Source: Pseudomonadota bacterium | GTDB lineage: Bacteria; Pseudomonadota; Alphaproteobacteria; Rhodobacterales; Rhodobacteraceae | Assembly: GCA_027592105.1 (NCBI GenBank) | Contig: JAQCLA010000012.1 | Coordinates: forward strand, 1-20,881 | Length of the DNA: 20,881 nucleotides | Direction of reading: 5' to 3' | Part shown: piece by piece, positions 14,347-20,616 of the stretch | How the letters are laid out: every line of letters starts with the position of its first letter | How positions within the stretch are numbered: position 1 is the stretch's first letter | Translations under genes and position numbers: made by a program | The notes under the pieces: generated by a model | The model's database searches: none | The model's input: the letters and a program-made list of their open reading frames with translations, nothing else | Told to the model about the DNA's origin: nothing

Positions 14347-14919
14347 ATGATGCGTGTTGCGATCATCTTGCTTGCCTGTCTGCTTTGCGCCGCCCCACCG
14401 GCAAGGGCGATGGTGTGCGCCTTGGATTTCGCCTTTACCGTCACCCAAGGGGCCGGCACGATCCGCCCCGGCGCACTGCTAGCAGGCACCGCGCGTTTTG
14501 CCACCACAGGCCAAAGCTTTCCCGCCGAGGGCGGCGCGCGGGTCCATATGGTGCAGGGCGAGATGCGGATCGGCCCCGACATCACGGGCGAGATTTGGGC
14601 TGTGATTACCACGGCGGGTAACCCGGTCGCTGATCTTTTGGGTATTCATGCGCGCAACGTCACCGGCATGAATTTCGCGGGCCTTGCGTATCGCGGGCCG
14701 ATGACCCTCAACCTATACGGCCGTCCCGGCACCCTGCGCGCACCCGCGATCCCCACCGACCCGGCCCAATGGGCCGCGATGGACCTGCGCCGCAGCTTTG
14801 CCTTGCATGCTTACGGTTATGACCGGCTAGCAGGTGCGATCACCACGCTTTCTGTTGCTTGCGACCCGGCGGCGATGATTGACTCGCGCCCCGAAAGCGC
14901 CTATCGAGCCGCGCAATAG
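14347..14919 (+). CDS. Secreted protein of unknown function
   Basis: The 190-residue protein has a clear Sec signal peptide (MMRVAIILLACLLCAAPPARA, with likely cleavage after ARA), so it should be periplasmic or extracellular. The mature part begins MVCALDFAFTVTQGAGTIRP. It contains the cysteine pair C24 and a second near residue 172 (SVACDPAAM), which could form a disulfide. Strand-like segments alternate through the middle (GEMRIGPDITGEIWAVIT, GLAYRGPMTLNLYG). I do not recognise the family. ATGs at 14347 and 14350 are both possible. It has no obvious operon partner; the structured region before ffh begins directly at its stop. Confidence 0.75.
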   Translation: MMRVAIILLACLLCAAPPARAMVCALDFAFTVTQGAGTIRPGALLAGTARFATTGQSFPAEGGARVHMVQGEMRIGPDITGEIWAVITTAGNPVADLLGIHARNVTGMNFAGLAYRGPMTLNLYGRPGTLRAPAIPTDPAQWAAMDLRRSFALHAYGYDRLAGAITTLSVACDPAAMIDSRPESAYRAAQ

Positions 14920-15063
14920 CCGGAAAGCATCAGCTTCCGGTCCCGTGCAGCGTCATGGGATCGCCCCCCGTCAGCGAGGTTTCGCCCACGGGGGTTGTTG
15001 TGCATTTCGGCCACGCCCCCACATCACGGGGGTATCTCGGATTGTCATAGGGGGCCCGCGCCC
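14920..15063 (+). promoter_or_regulatory. Structured region between the secreted-protein gene and ffh (four hairpins)
   Basis: This 144-nt gap holds four consecutive potential hairpins on the plus strand. They are CCGGAA-GC/GCTTCCGG at 14920-14940, TCCCGTG/CATGGGA at 14941-14960 (one G-U pair), CCCCCGT/ACGGGGG with an inner GCGA/TCGC stem at 14965-14994, and CCCCC/GGGGG at 15016-15032. The third is followed by TTGTTGTG and may terminate the upstream gene. The rest could be part of an ffh leader. An AGGGGG tract just upstream is the likely ffh ribosome-binding site. I did not find a convincing promoter inside it. Confidence 0.55.
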
Positions 15064-16569
15064 ATGTTTGAAAACCTCTCTCAACGCCTGTCCGGCGTCT
15101 TCGACCGCCTCACCAAACAAGGTGCGCTGTCCGAGGATGACGTCCGCACGGCGATGCGCGAGGTGCGCGTGGCGCTGCTCGAGGCCGATGTCTCGCTCGA
15201 GGTTGCCCGCCAATTCATCAAGGCGGTCGAGAAGAAAGCCACCGGCGCGGCTGTCACGAAATCCATCACCCCCGGCCAACAGGTCATCAAGATCGTCCAT
15301 GACGAGCTGGTCCATGTGCTGACGGGCGACGAAGACCCCGGCCGCCTGAAAATCGACAACCCGCCCGCCCCCATTCTCATGGTCGGCCTTCAAGGTTCGG
15401 GGAAAACCACCACCACCGCGAAACTGGCAAAGCGTTTGAAAGAGCGCGAGGGCAAGCGCGTGCTGATGGCGTCCCTCGATACCAACCGCCCCGCCGCGAT
15501 GGAGCAATTGGCGATCCTTGGCGCGCAGATCGGCGTGGACACGCTGCCCATCGTCAAGGGCGAAGACCCGGTAACGATTGCCAAGCGCGCCAAGACGCAA
15601 GCCAGCCTTGGCGGCTATGATGTTTATCTCCTCGACACCGCGGGGCGGCTGCATATCGACGCCGAGCTGATCGCACAGGCTGCCGCCGTCCGCGATGTGG
15701 CCCAACCCCGCGAAACGCTGCTGGTCGTCGATGGCCTGACGGGTCAAGACGCGGTCAATGTGGCGCAAGAATTCGACGACAAGATCGGCGTCACGGGTGT
15801 TGTGCTGACCCGGATGGATGGCGACGGGCGCGGCGGTGCGGCGCTCTCCATGCGCGCCATCACCGGCAAGCCGATCCGCTTTGTGGGTCTGGGCGAAAAG
15901 ACCGACGCTTTGGAGACCTTCGAGCCCTCGCGCATCGCGGGCCGCATCCTCGGCATGGGCGATATCGTATCGCTGGTCGAGCGCGCGCAAGAAACGCTCG
16001 AGGCCGAACAGGCCGAGCGCATGATGAAGCGCTTCCAAAAGGGTCAGTTCAATATGAACGACCTCAAGGGCCAGCTGGAACAAATGCTCAAGATGGGCGG
16101 CATGCAAGGCATGATGGGCATGATGCCCGGTATGGCCAAGATGCAAAAACAGCTCGATCAGGCCGGCATGGACGATAGCGTCATCCGCCGCCAGATCGCA
16201 CTGATCAACTCCATGACCAAGAAAGAACGCGCCAATCCCGACTTGATGCAGGCCAGCCGCAAAAAGCGCGTGGCGGCGGGTGCGGGTCAGGATGTGAGCG
16301 ACCTCAACAAGCTGTTGAAAATGCACCGCCAGATGGCCGATGCGATGAAGAAACTGGGCAAGATGGGCAAAACCGGCCTTTTGCGCGGTGGCCTCGGCGC
16401 GCTGATGGGCAAGGGCGCGCCAAGCGCGCTCAAGGGCATGGACCCCGCAGGCATGGACCCCAAGGCGATGGAAGAGGCCGCGCGCAAGATGGGCCTTGGC
16501 GGCATGGGCGGCGGCATGGGCGGCGGCATGCTGCCCCCGGGCCTTGGCGGGTTTGGGAAGAAAAAGTGA
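15064..16569 (+). CDS. ffh: Signal recognition particle GTPase Ffh
   Basis: The 501-residue protein subunit of the signal recognition particle binds signal sequences of nascent membrane proteins together with 4.5S RNA and targets them to FtsY. The N domain is residues 1-95 (MFENLSQRLSGVFDRLTKQG, with ALLEADVSLEV). The G domain has G1 GLQGSGKTTTT (108-118), G2 DTNRPAA (139-145), G3 DTAGR (191-195), G4 TRMDGD (249-254) and G5 GLGEK (275-279). The Met-rich M domain follows (GGMQGMMGMMPGMAKM, then the RNA-binding SMTKKERANP...SRKKRVAAGAG region). The C-terminal tail is long and Gly/Met-rich (GGMGGGMGGGM). G2 reads DTNRPAA rather than DTYRPAA. An in-frame extension upstream is part of the hairpin region and is rejected. 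The stop overlaps the next start (GTGA). Confidence 0.97.
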   Translation: MFENLSQRLSGVFDRLTKQGALSEDDVRTAMREVRVALLEADVSLEVARQFIKAVEKKATGAAVTKSITPGQQVIKIVHDELVHVLTGDEDPGRLKIDNPPAPILMVGLQGSGKTTTTAKLAKRLKEREGKRVLMASLDTNRPAAMEQLAILGAQIGVDTLPIVKGEDPVTIAKRAKTQASLGGYDVYLLDTAGRLHIDAELIAQAAAVRDVAQPRETLLVVDGLTGQDAVNVAQEFDDKIGVTGVVLTRMDGDGRGGAALSMRAITGKPIRFVGLGEKTDALETFEPSRIAGRILGMGDIVSLVERAQETLEAEQAERMMKRFQKGQFNMNDLKGQLEQMLKMGGMQGMMGMMPGMAKMQKQLDQAGMDDSVIRRQIALINSMTKKERANPDLMQASRKKRVAAGAGQDVSDLNKLLKMHRQMADAMKKLGKMGKTGLLRGGLGALMGKGAPSALKGMDPAGMDPKAMEEAARKMGLGGMGGGMGGGMLPPGLGGFGKKK

Positions 16570-17078
16570 CCATGCAGGCCCCCACCCTCACGACCGAGCG
16601 GCTCACGCTTCGGCCCATGCGCGCTGGCGATTTCCCCGCCTATGCCGCGCTGATGGCCAGCCCCCGCGCGACCTATATGGGCGGGCCATATGACACCGCC
16701 ACCGCTTGGGGCCTGTTTTGCCATGATGCGGGCTGCTGGGCGCTGTTTGGCCATGGCGCGCTGATGATGGATCTGCGCAGCACAGGCGACACCGTCGGAC
16801 AGGTCGGCTTGAACGCAGGCCCGCTTTTCCCCGAAACGGAACTCGGCTGGATGGTCTATGACGGCCATGAAGGCCAGGGCTACGCCACTGAAGGGGCGGC
16901 CTGCTTGCGTGATTGGGCCTTCAATCACCTGCCGCTGACAAGCCTTGTGAGCTACACAGATCCCGCCAACGAGGCCTCCAAGGCGGTGGCGTTCCGGCTG
17001 GGTGCAGTGCCTGACGATACCGCCCCACGCCAAGACCCCGAAGATTGCGTTTTCCGCCATCACCGGAGAGCCGCTTGA
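16566..17078 (+). CDS. GNAT acetyltransferase, paralogue 1
   Basis: This is a 170-residue GCN5-related N-acetyltransferase of the RimJ/RimL-like group: APTLTTERLTLRPMRAGDFP at the N-terminus, TELGWMVYDGHEGQGYATEG with the acetyl-CoA pyrophosphate loop EGQGYA (102-107), and YTDPANEASKAVAFRLGA (the N-x-x-S segment at the end of the fold). It would transfer an acetyl group from acetyl-CoA to an amine; the acceptor is unknown. A GTG at 16566 overlaps the ffh stop (GTGA); the ATG at 16572 is the alternative and would shorten it by two residues. The stop TGA is part of TGATG, where a 29-codon ORF begins. First of three paralogous GNAT genes in a row. Confidence 0.88.
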   Translation: MTMQAPTLTTERLTLRPMRAGDFPAYAALMASPRATYMGGPYDTATAWGLFCHDAGCWALFGHGALMMDLRSTGDTVGQVGLNAGPLFPETELGWMVYDGHEGQGYATEGAACLRDWAFNHLPLTSLVSYTDPANEASKAVAFRLGAVPDDTAPRQDPEDCVFRHHRRAA

Positions 17079-17167
17079 TGTTCTGCGATCAGTTCACAGC
17101 CTTACTCACAGCGCATGCAGCCAATGCTTTCTGTTTTGCGATCACGGCGGGGGCATCTGCACAATGA
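17078..17167 (+). CDS. Candidate 29-residue small ORF linking GNAT genes 1 and 2
   Basis: This 30-codon frame exactly fills the gap between the first two GNAT genes. Its ATG overlaps the GNAT1 stop (TGATG, 17076-17080) and its TGA overlaps the GNAT2 ATG (ATGA, 17164-17167). GGAG at 17065-17068 lies 9 nt upstream of its start. The product begins MFCDQFTALLTAHAANAF and is hydrophobic in its middle, with two cysteines, so it could be a tiny membrane peptide. It may equally be a translational bridge that carries ribosomes to GNAT2, whose own ribosome-binding site (GGGGG, 10 nt away) is mediocre. The codons TTA, TGT, TCT and AAT are less GC-biased than neighbouring genes. I do not recognise the peptide. 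Confidence 0.42.
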   Translation: MFCDQFTALLTAHAANAFCFAITAGASAQ

Positions 17168-17712
17168 CCCCCTGCCTGATCAATACACCGGTTTTGACGA
17201 CTGAACGCTTGACCCTGCGCGCGCCGCAAGCGGCCGATTTCGACGCCATCGCGCCCTTCATCACCTCGGACCGCGCGCGCTTTGTCGGCGGTGGGGCGGA
17301 TAAGGATATCGGCCATGCGTGGCGCATCCTCGCGATCTTCGCAGGCCATTGGCAGCTGCGCGGCTTTGGTATCTTCGTGGCCGAAGATCGCCGCGATGGC
17401 CGCCCTATCGGCTCTTTCGGCCCATGGTTTCCCGGCGACTGGCCCGAACATGAGTTGGGCTGGACGATCTGGAACGCAGCCGATGAGGGGCATGGCTACG
17501 CGCAAGAGGCCGCCTTGGCGGTGCGCCGCCACGCCTATGCCGATCTCGGTTGGGCCACCGCCGTCAGCTATATCGATCCGCGCAATGACCGCTCGCGCCA
17601 CCTCGCCCAGCGGCTTGGCTGCACATTAGACGCAGGCGCCCCCCGCCCCGACCGTGACCCCGCGCTTGAGGTCTGGCGCCACCCCGCGCCCTCCGAGGTT
17701 TTGGCCGCATGA
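17164..17712 (+). CDS. GNAT acetyltransferase, paralogue 2
   Basis: The 182-residue protein is clearly related to its neighbours: TPVLTTERLTLRAPQAADFD at the start, HELGWTIWNAADEGHGYAQE with acetyl-CoA loop EGHGYA (108-113), and SYIDPRNDRSRHLAQRLGC in the C-terminal half. It is a RimJ/RimL-like N-acetyltransferase with unknown acceptor, probably cytoplasmic. I chose the ATG at 17164, which aligns with the starts of both paralogues. The frame stays open for 54 codons upstream, but that part overlaps GNAT1 and has no GNAT similarity. The start overlaps the stop of the small ORF and its stop overlaps the GNAT3 ATG (ATGA at 17709-17712). Confidence 0.88.
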   Translation: MTPCLINTPVLTTERLTLRAPQAADFDAIAPFITSDRARFVGGGADKDIGHAWRILAIFAGHWQLRGFGIFVAEDRRDGRPIGSFGPWFPGDWPEHELGWTIWNAADEGHGYAQEAALAVRRHAYADLGWATAVSYIDPRNDRSRHLAQRLGCTLDAGAPRPDRDPALEVWRHPAPSEVLAA

Positions 17713-18233
17713 CCACCATCCCCACCCTCACGACCCAGCGCCTGACGCTGCGCGCGCCGCGCCTGTCGGATTTCGACGCCTATGCCGAATTCCGCACCTC
17801 CGCGCGCGCCAGCTTTGTCGGTGGGCCGAATACGCAGATCCAAGCATGGGGCCAGTTCATCGGCCTGCCCGGCCAATGGGCGATCCGTGGCTATGGCCGT
17901 TGGATCGTGGCCGACCGCGAAAGCAACGCGCCCTTGGGCGTGGTGGGCCTTCTCTACCCCATCGGCTGGCCCGAACCGGAAATCGCATGGTCGATGTTTC
18001 AAACCGGCGAGGGGCGCGGGCTTGCGCATGAAGCTGCCCTCGCCGCACGCGACTATGCCTATACCACCGCGCGCTGGACCACCGCGATCAGCTTGATCGA
18101 CCCCACCAATACCCGTTCGGTCGCGCTGGCCGAACGCCTTGGTTGCCAACCCGAGGCCGATTACCAGCACGAGATTTTCGGCGCGATGCAGATCTGGCGC
18201 CACCCCGCCCCGGCGCAAGGACTGGCCCTATGA
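17709..18233 (+). CDS. GNAT acetyltransferase, paralogue 3
   Basis: The 174-residue protein begins MTTIPTLTTQRLTLRAPRLS and shares the TTxRLTLRAP opening, the EIAWSMFQTGEGRGLAHEAA acetyl-CoA loop (EGRGLA, 101-106) and the SLIDPTNTRSVALAERLGC segment with GNAT2, to which it is closer than to GNAT1. It is a RimJ/RimL-like acetyltransferase of unknown target. Its ATG overlaps the GNAT2 stop and its TGA overlaps the ATG of a second small ORF (ATGA at 18230-18233). Near its 3' end, AAGGA (18217-18221) is an apparent Shine-Dalgarno sequence for that ORF. Confidence 0.9.
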   Translation: MTTIPTLTTQRLTLRAPRLSDFDAYAEFRTSARASFVGGPNTQIQAWGQFIGLPGQWAIRGYGRWIVADRESNAPLGVVGLLYPIGWPEPEIAWSMFQTGEGRGLAHEAALAARDYAYTTARWTTAISLIDPTNTRSVALAERLGCQPEADYQHEIFGAMQIWRHPAPAQGLAL

Positions 18234-18325
18234 CCCGCCTCGACATGATCCCCGCGTATGTACGCGATCTGTACGCGCCGTGTACGCCTTGTGCCGCCCC
18301 CGCAACCGACAGGATGCAGCCATGA
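18230..18325 (+). CDS. Candidate 31-residue small ORF linking GNAT3 and chorismate mutase
   Basis: This 32-codon frame exactly fills the gap before chorismate mutase. Its ATG overlaps the GNAT3 stop (ATGA) and its TGA overlaps the chorismate mutase ATG (ATGA at 18322-18325). AAGGA at 18217-18221 lies 8 nt upstream of the start, a good Shine-Dalgarno arrangement. The product begins MTRLDMIPAYVRDLYAPCTP and is soluble, with a CTPC motif and two tyrosines. It could be a true small protein, a translational coupler or a leader peptide for aromatic-amino-acid control, although two separated Tyr codons are weak support for attenuation. It contains three tandem 11-bp DNA repeats. A longer in-frame start upstream would overlap GNAT3 and is not favoured. 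Confidence 0.42.
   Translation: MTRLDMIPAYVRDLYAPCTPCAAPATDRMQP
18259..18291 (+). repeat. Three tandem 11-bp repeats
   Basis: Three consecutive 11-bp units start TGTACGC (TGTACGCGATC, TGTACGCGCCG, TGTACGCCTTG). The spacing puts the conserved part on one face of the helix, as in phased operators. They lie inside the small ORF, 31 nt before the chorismate mutase ATG. Confidence 0.6.
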
Positions 18326-18627
18326 CCGACGCCATCACCCGCGCCGCCGAATTGCTCAAAGGCCATCGCGAAAGCATCGACCGGCTCGATGCGATCTTGG
18401 TCTACACGCTGGGCGAACGCTTCAAACACACGCAGGCCGTGGGCCGGCTCAAGGCCGAACACGACCTGCCCCCCTCCGATCCCGCGCGCGAAGCCTCCCA
18501 GATCGCGCGCCTCGAAGATCTTGCGAAACGGGCCGATCTCGACCCGGAATTCGCCAAGAAATTCCTGAAGTTCATCATTCAGGAAGTCATCCGTCATCAC
18601 GAACAACATCAGGAAAACGGGGCATAA
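18322..18627 (+). CDS. Chorismate mutase, monofunctional AroQ type
   Basis: The 101-residue all-helical chorismate mutase converts chorismate to prephenate, the branch point to Phe and Tyr. Aligning by eye to the E. coli P-protein domain gives catalytic matches at Arg16 (GHRESIDRLD), Arg33 (GERFKHT), Lys44 (VGRLKAEH) and Arg56 (DPAREAS). The third helix continues FAKKFLKFIIQEVIRHHEQH. Length fits the stand-alone type found in this operon position in Rhodobacterales. The ATG at 18322 has AGGA 7 nt upstream. An upstream in-frame extension through the gap lacks any chorismate mutase similarity. It is followed by rpsP after 31 nt. Confidence 0.93.
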   Translation: MTDAITRAAELLKGHRESIDRLDAILVYTLGERFKHTQAVGRLKAEHDLPPSDPAREASQIARLEDLAKRADLDPEFAKKFLKFIIQEVIRHHEQHQENGA

Positions 18628-18658
18628 TCCGCCCCTCGCCAACCCAAGGAGAAACCCA

Positions 18659-19090
18659 ATGGCAATGAAGATCAGACTGGCCCGCGGCGGCTCGAAAAAG
18701 CGCCCCTTCTACGCAATCGTCGCAGCCGATAGCCGCATGCCCCGCGATGGCCGCTTCATCGAAAAGCTCGGCACCTATAACCCGCTTCTCGCCAAGGACA
18801 GCGAAGACCGCATCCGCATGGATGTGGAGCGCGTGAAGCATTGGCTCGCCCAAGGTGCCCAGCCCACCGACCGCGTCGTCCGCTTCCTCGAAGCCGCTGG
18901 CATCATTGAGAAAAAGACCCGCAACAACCCCGTGAAAGCGGAACCCGGCAAAAAGGCCAAAGAGCGCGCCGCTGAAAAAGCCGCCAAGGAAGCCGCCGCA
19001 GCCGAGGCCGCCGCCGCAGCAGCAGCGGCGCCCACCCCTGCCGTTGTCGAGGCCGAGGTTGACGCCCCAGCTGACGCGGCAACCGAGTAA
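18659..19090 (+). CDS. rpsP: Ribosomal protein S16 with Ala-rich tail
   Basis: The 143-residue 30S subunit protein S16 starts MAMKIRLARGGSKKRPFYAI and continues VAADSRMPRDGRFIEKLGTYNPL, then DVERVKHWLAQGAQPTDRV, all core S16. The core ends near residue 85. The remaining part is a low-complexity Lys/Glu/Ala extension with a run of eight or more alanines (about 118-125) and an acidic end (VVEAEVDAPADAATE). S16 in E. coli is about 82 residues; alphaproteobacterial S16 proteins often carry such tails. AAGGAG lies about 8 nt upstream of the ATG at 18659. An ATG at 18665 (MKIRL) is an alternative start. First gene of the rpsP-rimM-trmD-rplS series. Confidence 0.97.
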   Translation: MAMKIRLARGGSKKRPFYAIVAADSRMPRDGRFIEKLGTYNPLLAKDSEDRIRMDVERVKHWLAQGAQPTDRVVRFLEAAGIIEKKTRNNPVKAEPGKKAKERAAEKAAKEAAAAEAAAAAAAAPTPAVVEAEVDAPADAATE

Positions 19091-19141
19091 TCGGTGCGCC
19101 CATGCGCATGATTGCATGGCATATCCAATGTGGGCCCGGTC

Positions 19142-19648
19142 ATGACTGACCGGGTCTGCGTCGGTGCGATCGCGGGCGCTTTCGGCGTGCGCGGCGAGGT
19201 GCGGCTGAAAAGCTTTTGTGCCGAAGCGGCCGATATCGCCGCCTATGGCCCGCTGACCACCGAAGATGGGGGACGCAGTTTCGACATCACGCTCACCCGG
19301 CCCGCCACCTCGGGCTTTGCGGCACGGCTTTCGGGCGTGATGACCAAGGAGGCCGCCGACGCCCTGCGCGGTCAGCGCCTTTTTGCCCCGCGCAGCGCCT
19401 TGCCAAACCTTCCCGACGATGAATTCTACCACGCCGATCTCTTGGGCCTTTCCGCGCGTGACACCGGCGGGGCCGAATTGGGCAAGATCGCCGCGGTGCT
19501 CAACCACGGCGCGGGCGATATACTCGAGCTGCGCGGCCCGGCCCTCAAAGGCTCCGTGCTTGTCCCCTTTACCCGCGCCATCGTGCCGACCGTTGACCTG
19601 GCCAGCGGTCGCGTGATTATCGACCCGCCAGAGGGTCTGTTCGACTGA
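19142..19648 (+). CDS. rimM: 16S rRNA processing protein RimM
   Basis: The 168-residue assembly factor for the 30S head binds S19 and helps 16S rRNA maturation in the cytoplasm. The N-terminal RimM domain has the diagnostic CVGAIAGAFGVRGEVRLKSF (about 6-25). The C-terminal PRC-barrel domain includes DDEFYHADLLGLSARDTGGA (FYHxDLxG motif) and ends with the conserved LVPFTRAIVPTVD followed by IDPPEGLFD. I chose the ATG at 19142. A start 10 codons earlier (19112) is possible but adds residues not conserved in the family, and neither has a strong ribosome-binding site. The 51-nt gap to rpsP contains nothing notable. Confidence 0.94.
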   Translation: MTDRVCVGAIAGAFGVRGEVRLKSFCAEAADIAAYGPLTTEDGGRSFDITLTRPATSGFAARLSGVMTKEAADALRGQRLFAPRSALPNLPDDEFYHADLLGLSARDTGGAELGKIAAVLNHGAGDILELRGPALKGSVLVPFTRAIVPTVDLASGRVIIDPPEGLFD

Positions 19649-19669
19649 CATAAGCTTCTTCGTTTCATA

Positions 19670-19720
19670 AATATCCCGGGGGAGTCGCCAAAGGCGACGG
19701 GGGCAGCGCCCCCCTTCTCT
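19670..19720. repeat. Rhodobacteraceae-type intergenic twin-hairpin element
   Basis: The segment ATAAATATCCCGGGGGAG is followed by GTCGCC-AAA-GGCGAC (19684-19698), then GGGGGC-AGC-GCCCCC (19699-19713) and TTCTCT. I recall very similar ATATCCCGGGGG...GGGGGCAGCGCCCCC strings in many intergenic regions of Rhodobacteraceae. It lies between rimM and trmD and could attenuate or stabilise the transcript. Confidence 0.65.
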
Positions 19721-19755
19721 GGCCCAGCATCCATATGGGCGCTCACGAGGACGAC

Positions 19756-20565
19756 ATGACCGATACACCAGCGAAATCTCATGGCAGGCTGGCGATCTCT
19801 GCCAGTGTCACGCCACGCGACCTGATGAGCGAGACGCCGCGCCTCAAGGGGGCGTGGTGCGCCAAGGTCGTGACGCTTTTCCCCGACCTTTTTCCCGGTG
19901 TGTTGGGGGCCTCGCTGACGGGCAAGGCCTTGCAACACGGGCTTTGGGCCCTCGAGGCGATTGATCTGCGCAGCTTTGGCACAGGCAAGCACCGCCAAGT
20001 CGATGACACGCCCGCAGGGGGCGGCGCGGGGTTGGTGATGAAACCCGATGTTGTCAGCCGCGCGCTTTCCAGGGCCGAGATCGGCACACCCACCGATCCG
20101 GCACGCTGGCCGCGCGTCTATCTCTCACCGCGCGGCAAGCCTTTTTGTCAGGCCGACGCCGCACGCTTCGCGCAGGCCGAAGGCATGACGCTTTTATGCG
20201 GGCGTTTCGAAGGTGTGGACCAGCGCGTGATCGAGCAACATGGCCTAGAAGAGGTGAGCCTTGGCGATTTCGTGCTGACCGGCGGAGAAATCGCCGCCCA
20301 AGCCCTGCTCGACGCCACGGTGCGGCTGATCCCCGGTGTCTTGGGCAATGCCGCCTCGACCGAAGAGGAAAGCTTTTCCGATGGGCTGCTCGAACACCCC
20401 CAGTACACCCAGCCCCGCGAATGGAAGGGGCGGTCTATTCCTGATGTGCTTTTGTCCGGCAACCATGGCGAGATCGCCAAATGGCGCCGCGCCGAGGCAG
20501 AACGGCTGACCGCCGCCCGCCGCCCCGATCTTTGGGCCGCATATCAGGCCCGCAAGGGCGGTTGA
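19756..20565 (+). CDS. trmD: tRNA (guanine-N1)-methyltransferase TrmD
   Basis: The 269-residue SPOUT methyltransferase makes m1G37 in tRNAs with a G36, using S-adenosylmethionine, and prevents +1 frameshifting. Core motifs are VVTLFPDLFPGVLG (38-51), VDDTPAGGGAGLVM (82-95), VYLSPRGKPF (121-130), CGRFEGVDQR (148-157) and the knot segments SLGDFVLTGGE (168-178) and IPGVLGNAASTEEESF (192-207). The C-terminus KWRRAEAERLTAARRPDLW is typical. About 34 residues precede the family's usual start; the stretch SHGRLAISASVTPRDL is shared with Rhodobacter homologues as I remember them, so the extension is real. The ATG at 19756 has GAGG 5 nt upstream; an ATG at 19735 is less likely. Confidence 0.96.
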   Translation: MTDTPAKSHGRLAISASVTPRDLMSETPRLKGAWCAKVVTLFPDLFPGVLGASLTGKALQHGLWALEAIDLRSFGTGKHRQVDDTPAGGGAGLVMKPDVVSRALSRAEIGTPTDPARWPRVYLSPRGKPFCQADAARFAQAEGMTLLCGRFEGVDQRVIEQHGLEEVSLGDFVLTGGEIAAQALLDATVRLIPGVLGNAASTEEESFSDGLLEHPQYTQPREWKGRSIPDVLLSGNHGEIAKWRRAEAERLTAARRPDLWAAYQARKGG

Positions 20566-20581
20566 ACGCGTTGGAATCAGC

Positions 20582-20610
20582 TTGATCCGCCGCCAAAGCC
20601 GGCCTATACG
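20582..20610 (+). promoter_or_regulatory. Candidate promoter for rplS
   Basis: TTGATC (20582-20587), a 17-nt spacer and TATACG (20605-20610) give a good sigma70-type promoter just after trmD. The predicted start is near 20617. This would let rplS be transcribed apart from the upstream operon. Confidence 0.6.
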
Positions 20611-20616
20611 CAGCCC

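Noticed and set aside
14920..15000. Possible 4.5S/SRP RNA gene next to ffh
   Set aside because: CCGGAA and AGC strings are suggestive, but the conserved SRP domain IV sequence (GTCCGGAAGGAAGCAGC type) is absent on both strands.
14971..16326. A 451-codon open frame antisense to ffh
   Set aside because: The His/Leu/Asp-rich product mirrors ffh codons. Ffh on the plus strand is certain and there is no ribosome-binding site or motif for the antisense frame.
17002..17163. N-terminal extension of GNAT2 into GNAT1
   Set aside because: The frame is open, but the extra residues lack GNAT similarity while both paralogues start at the position equivalent to 17164.
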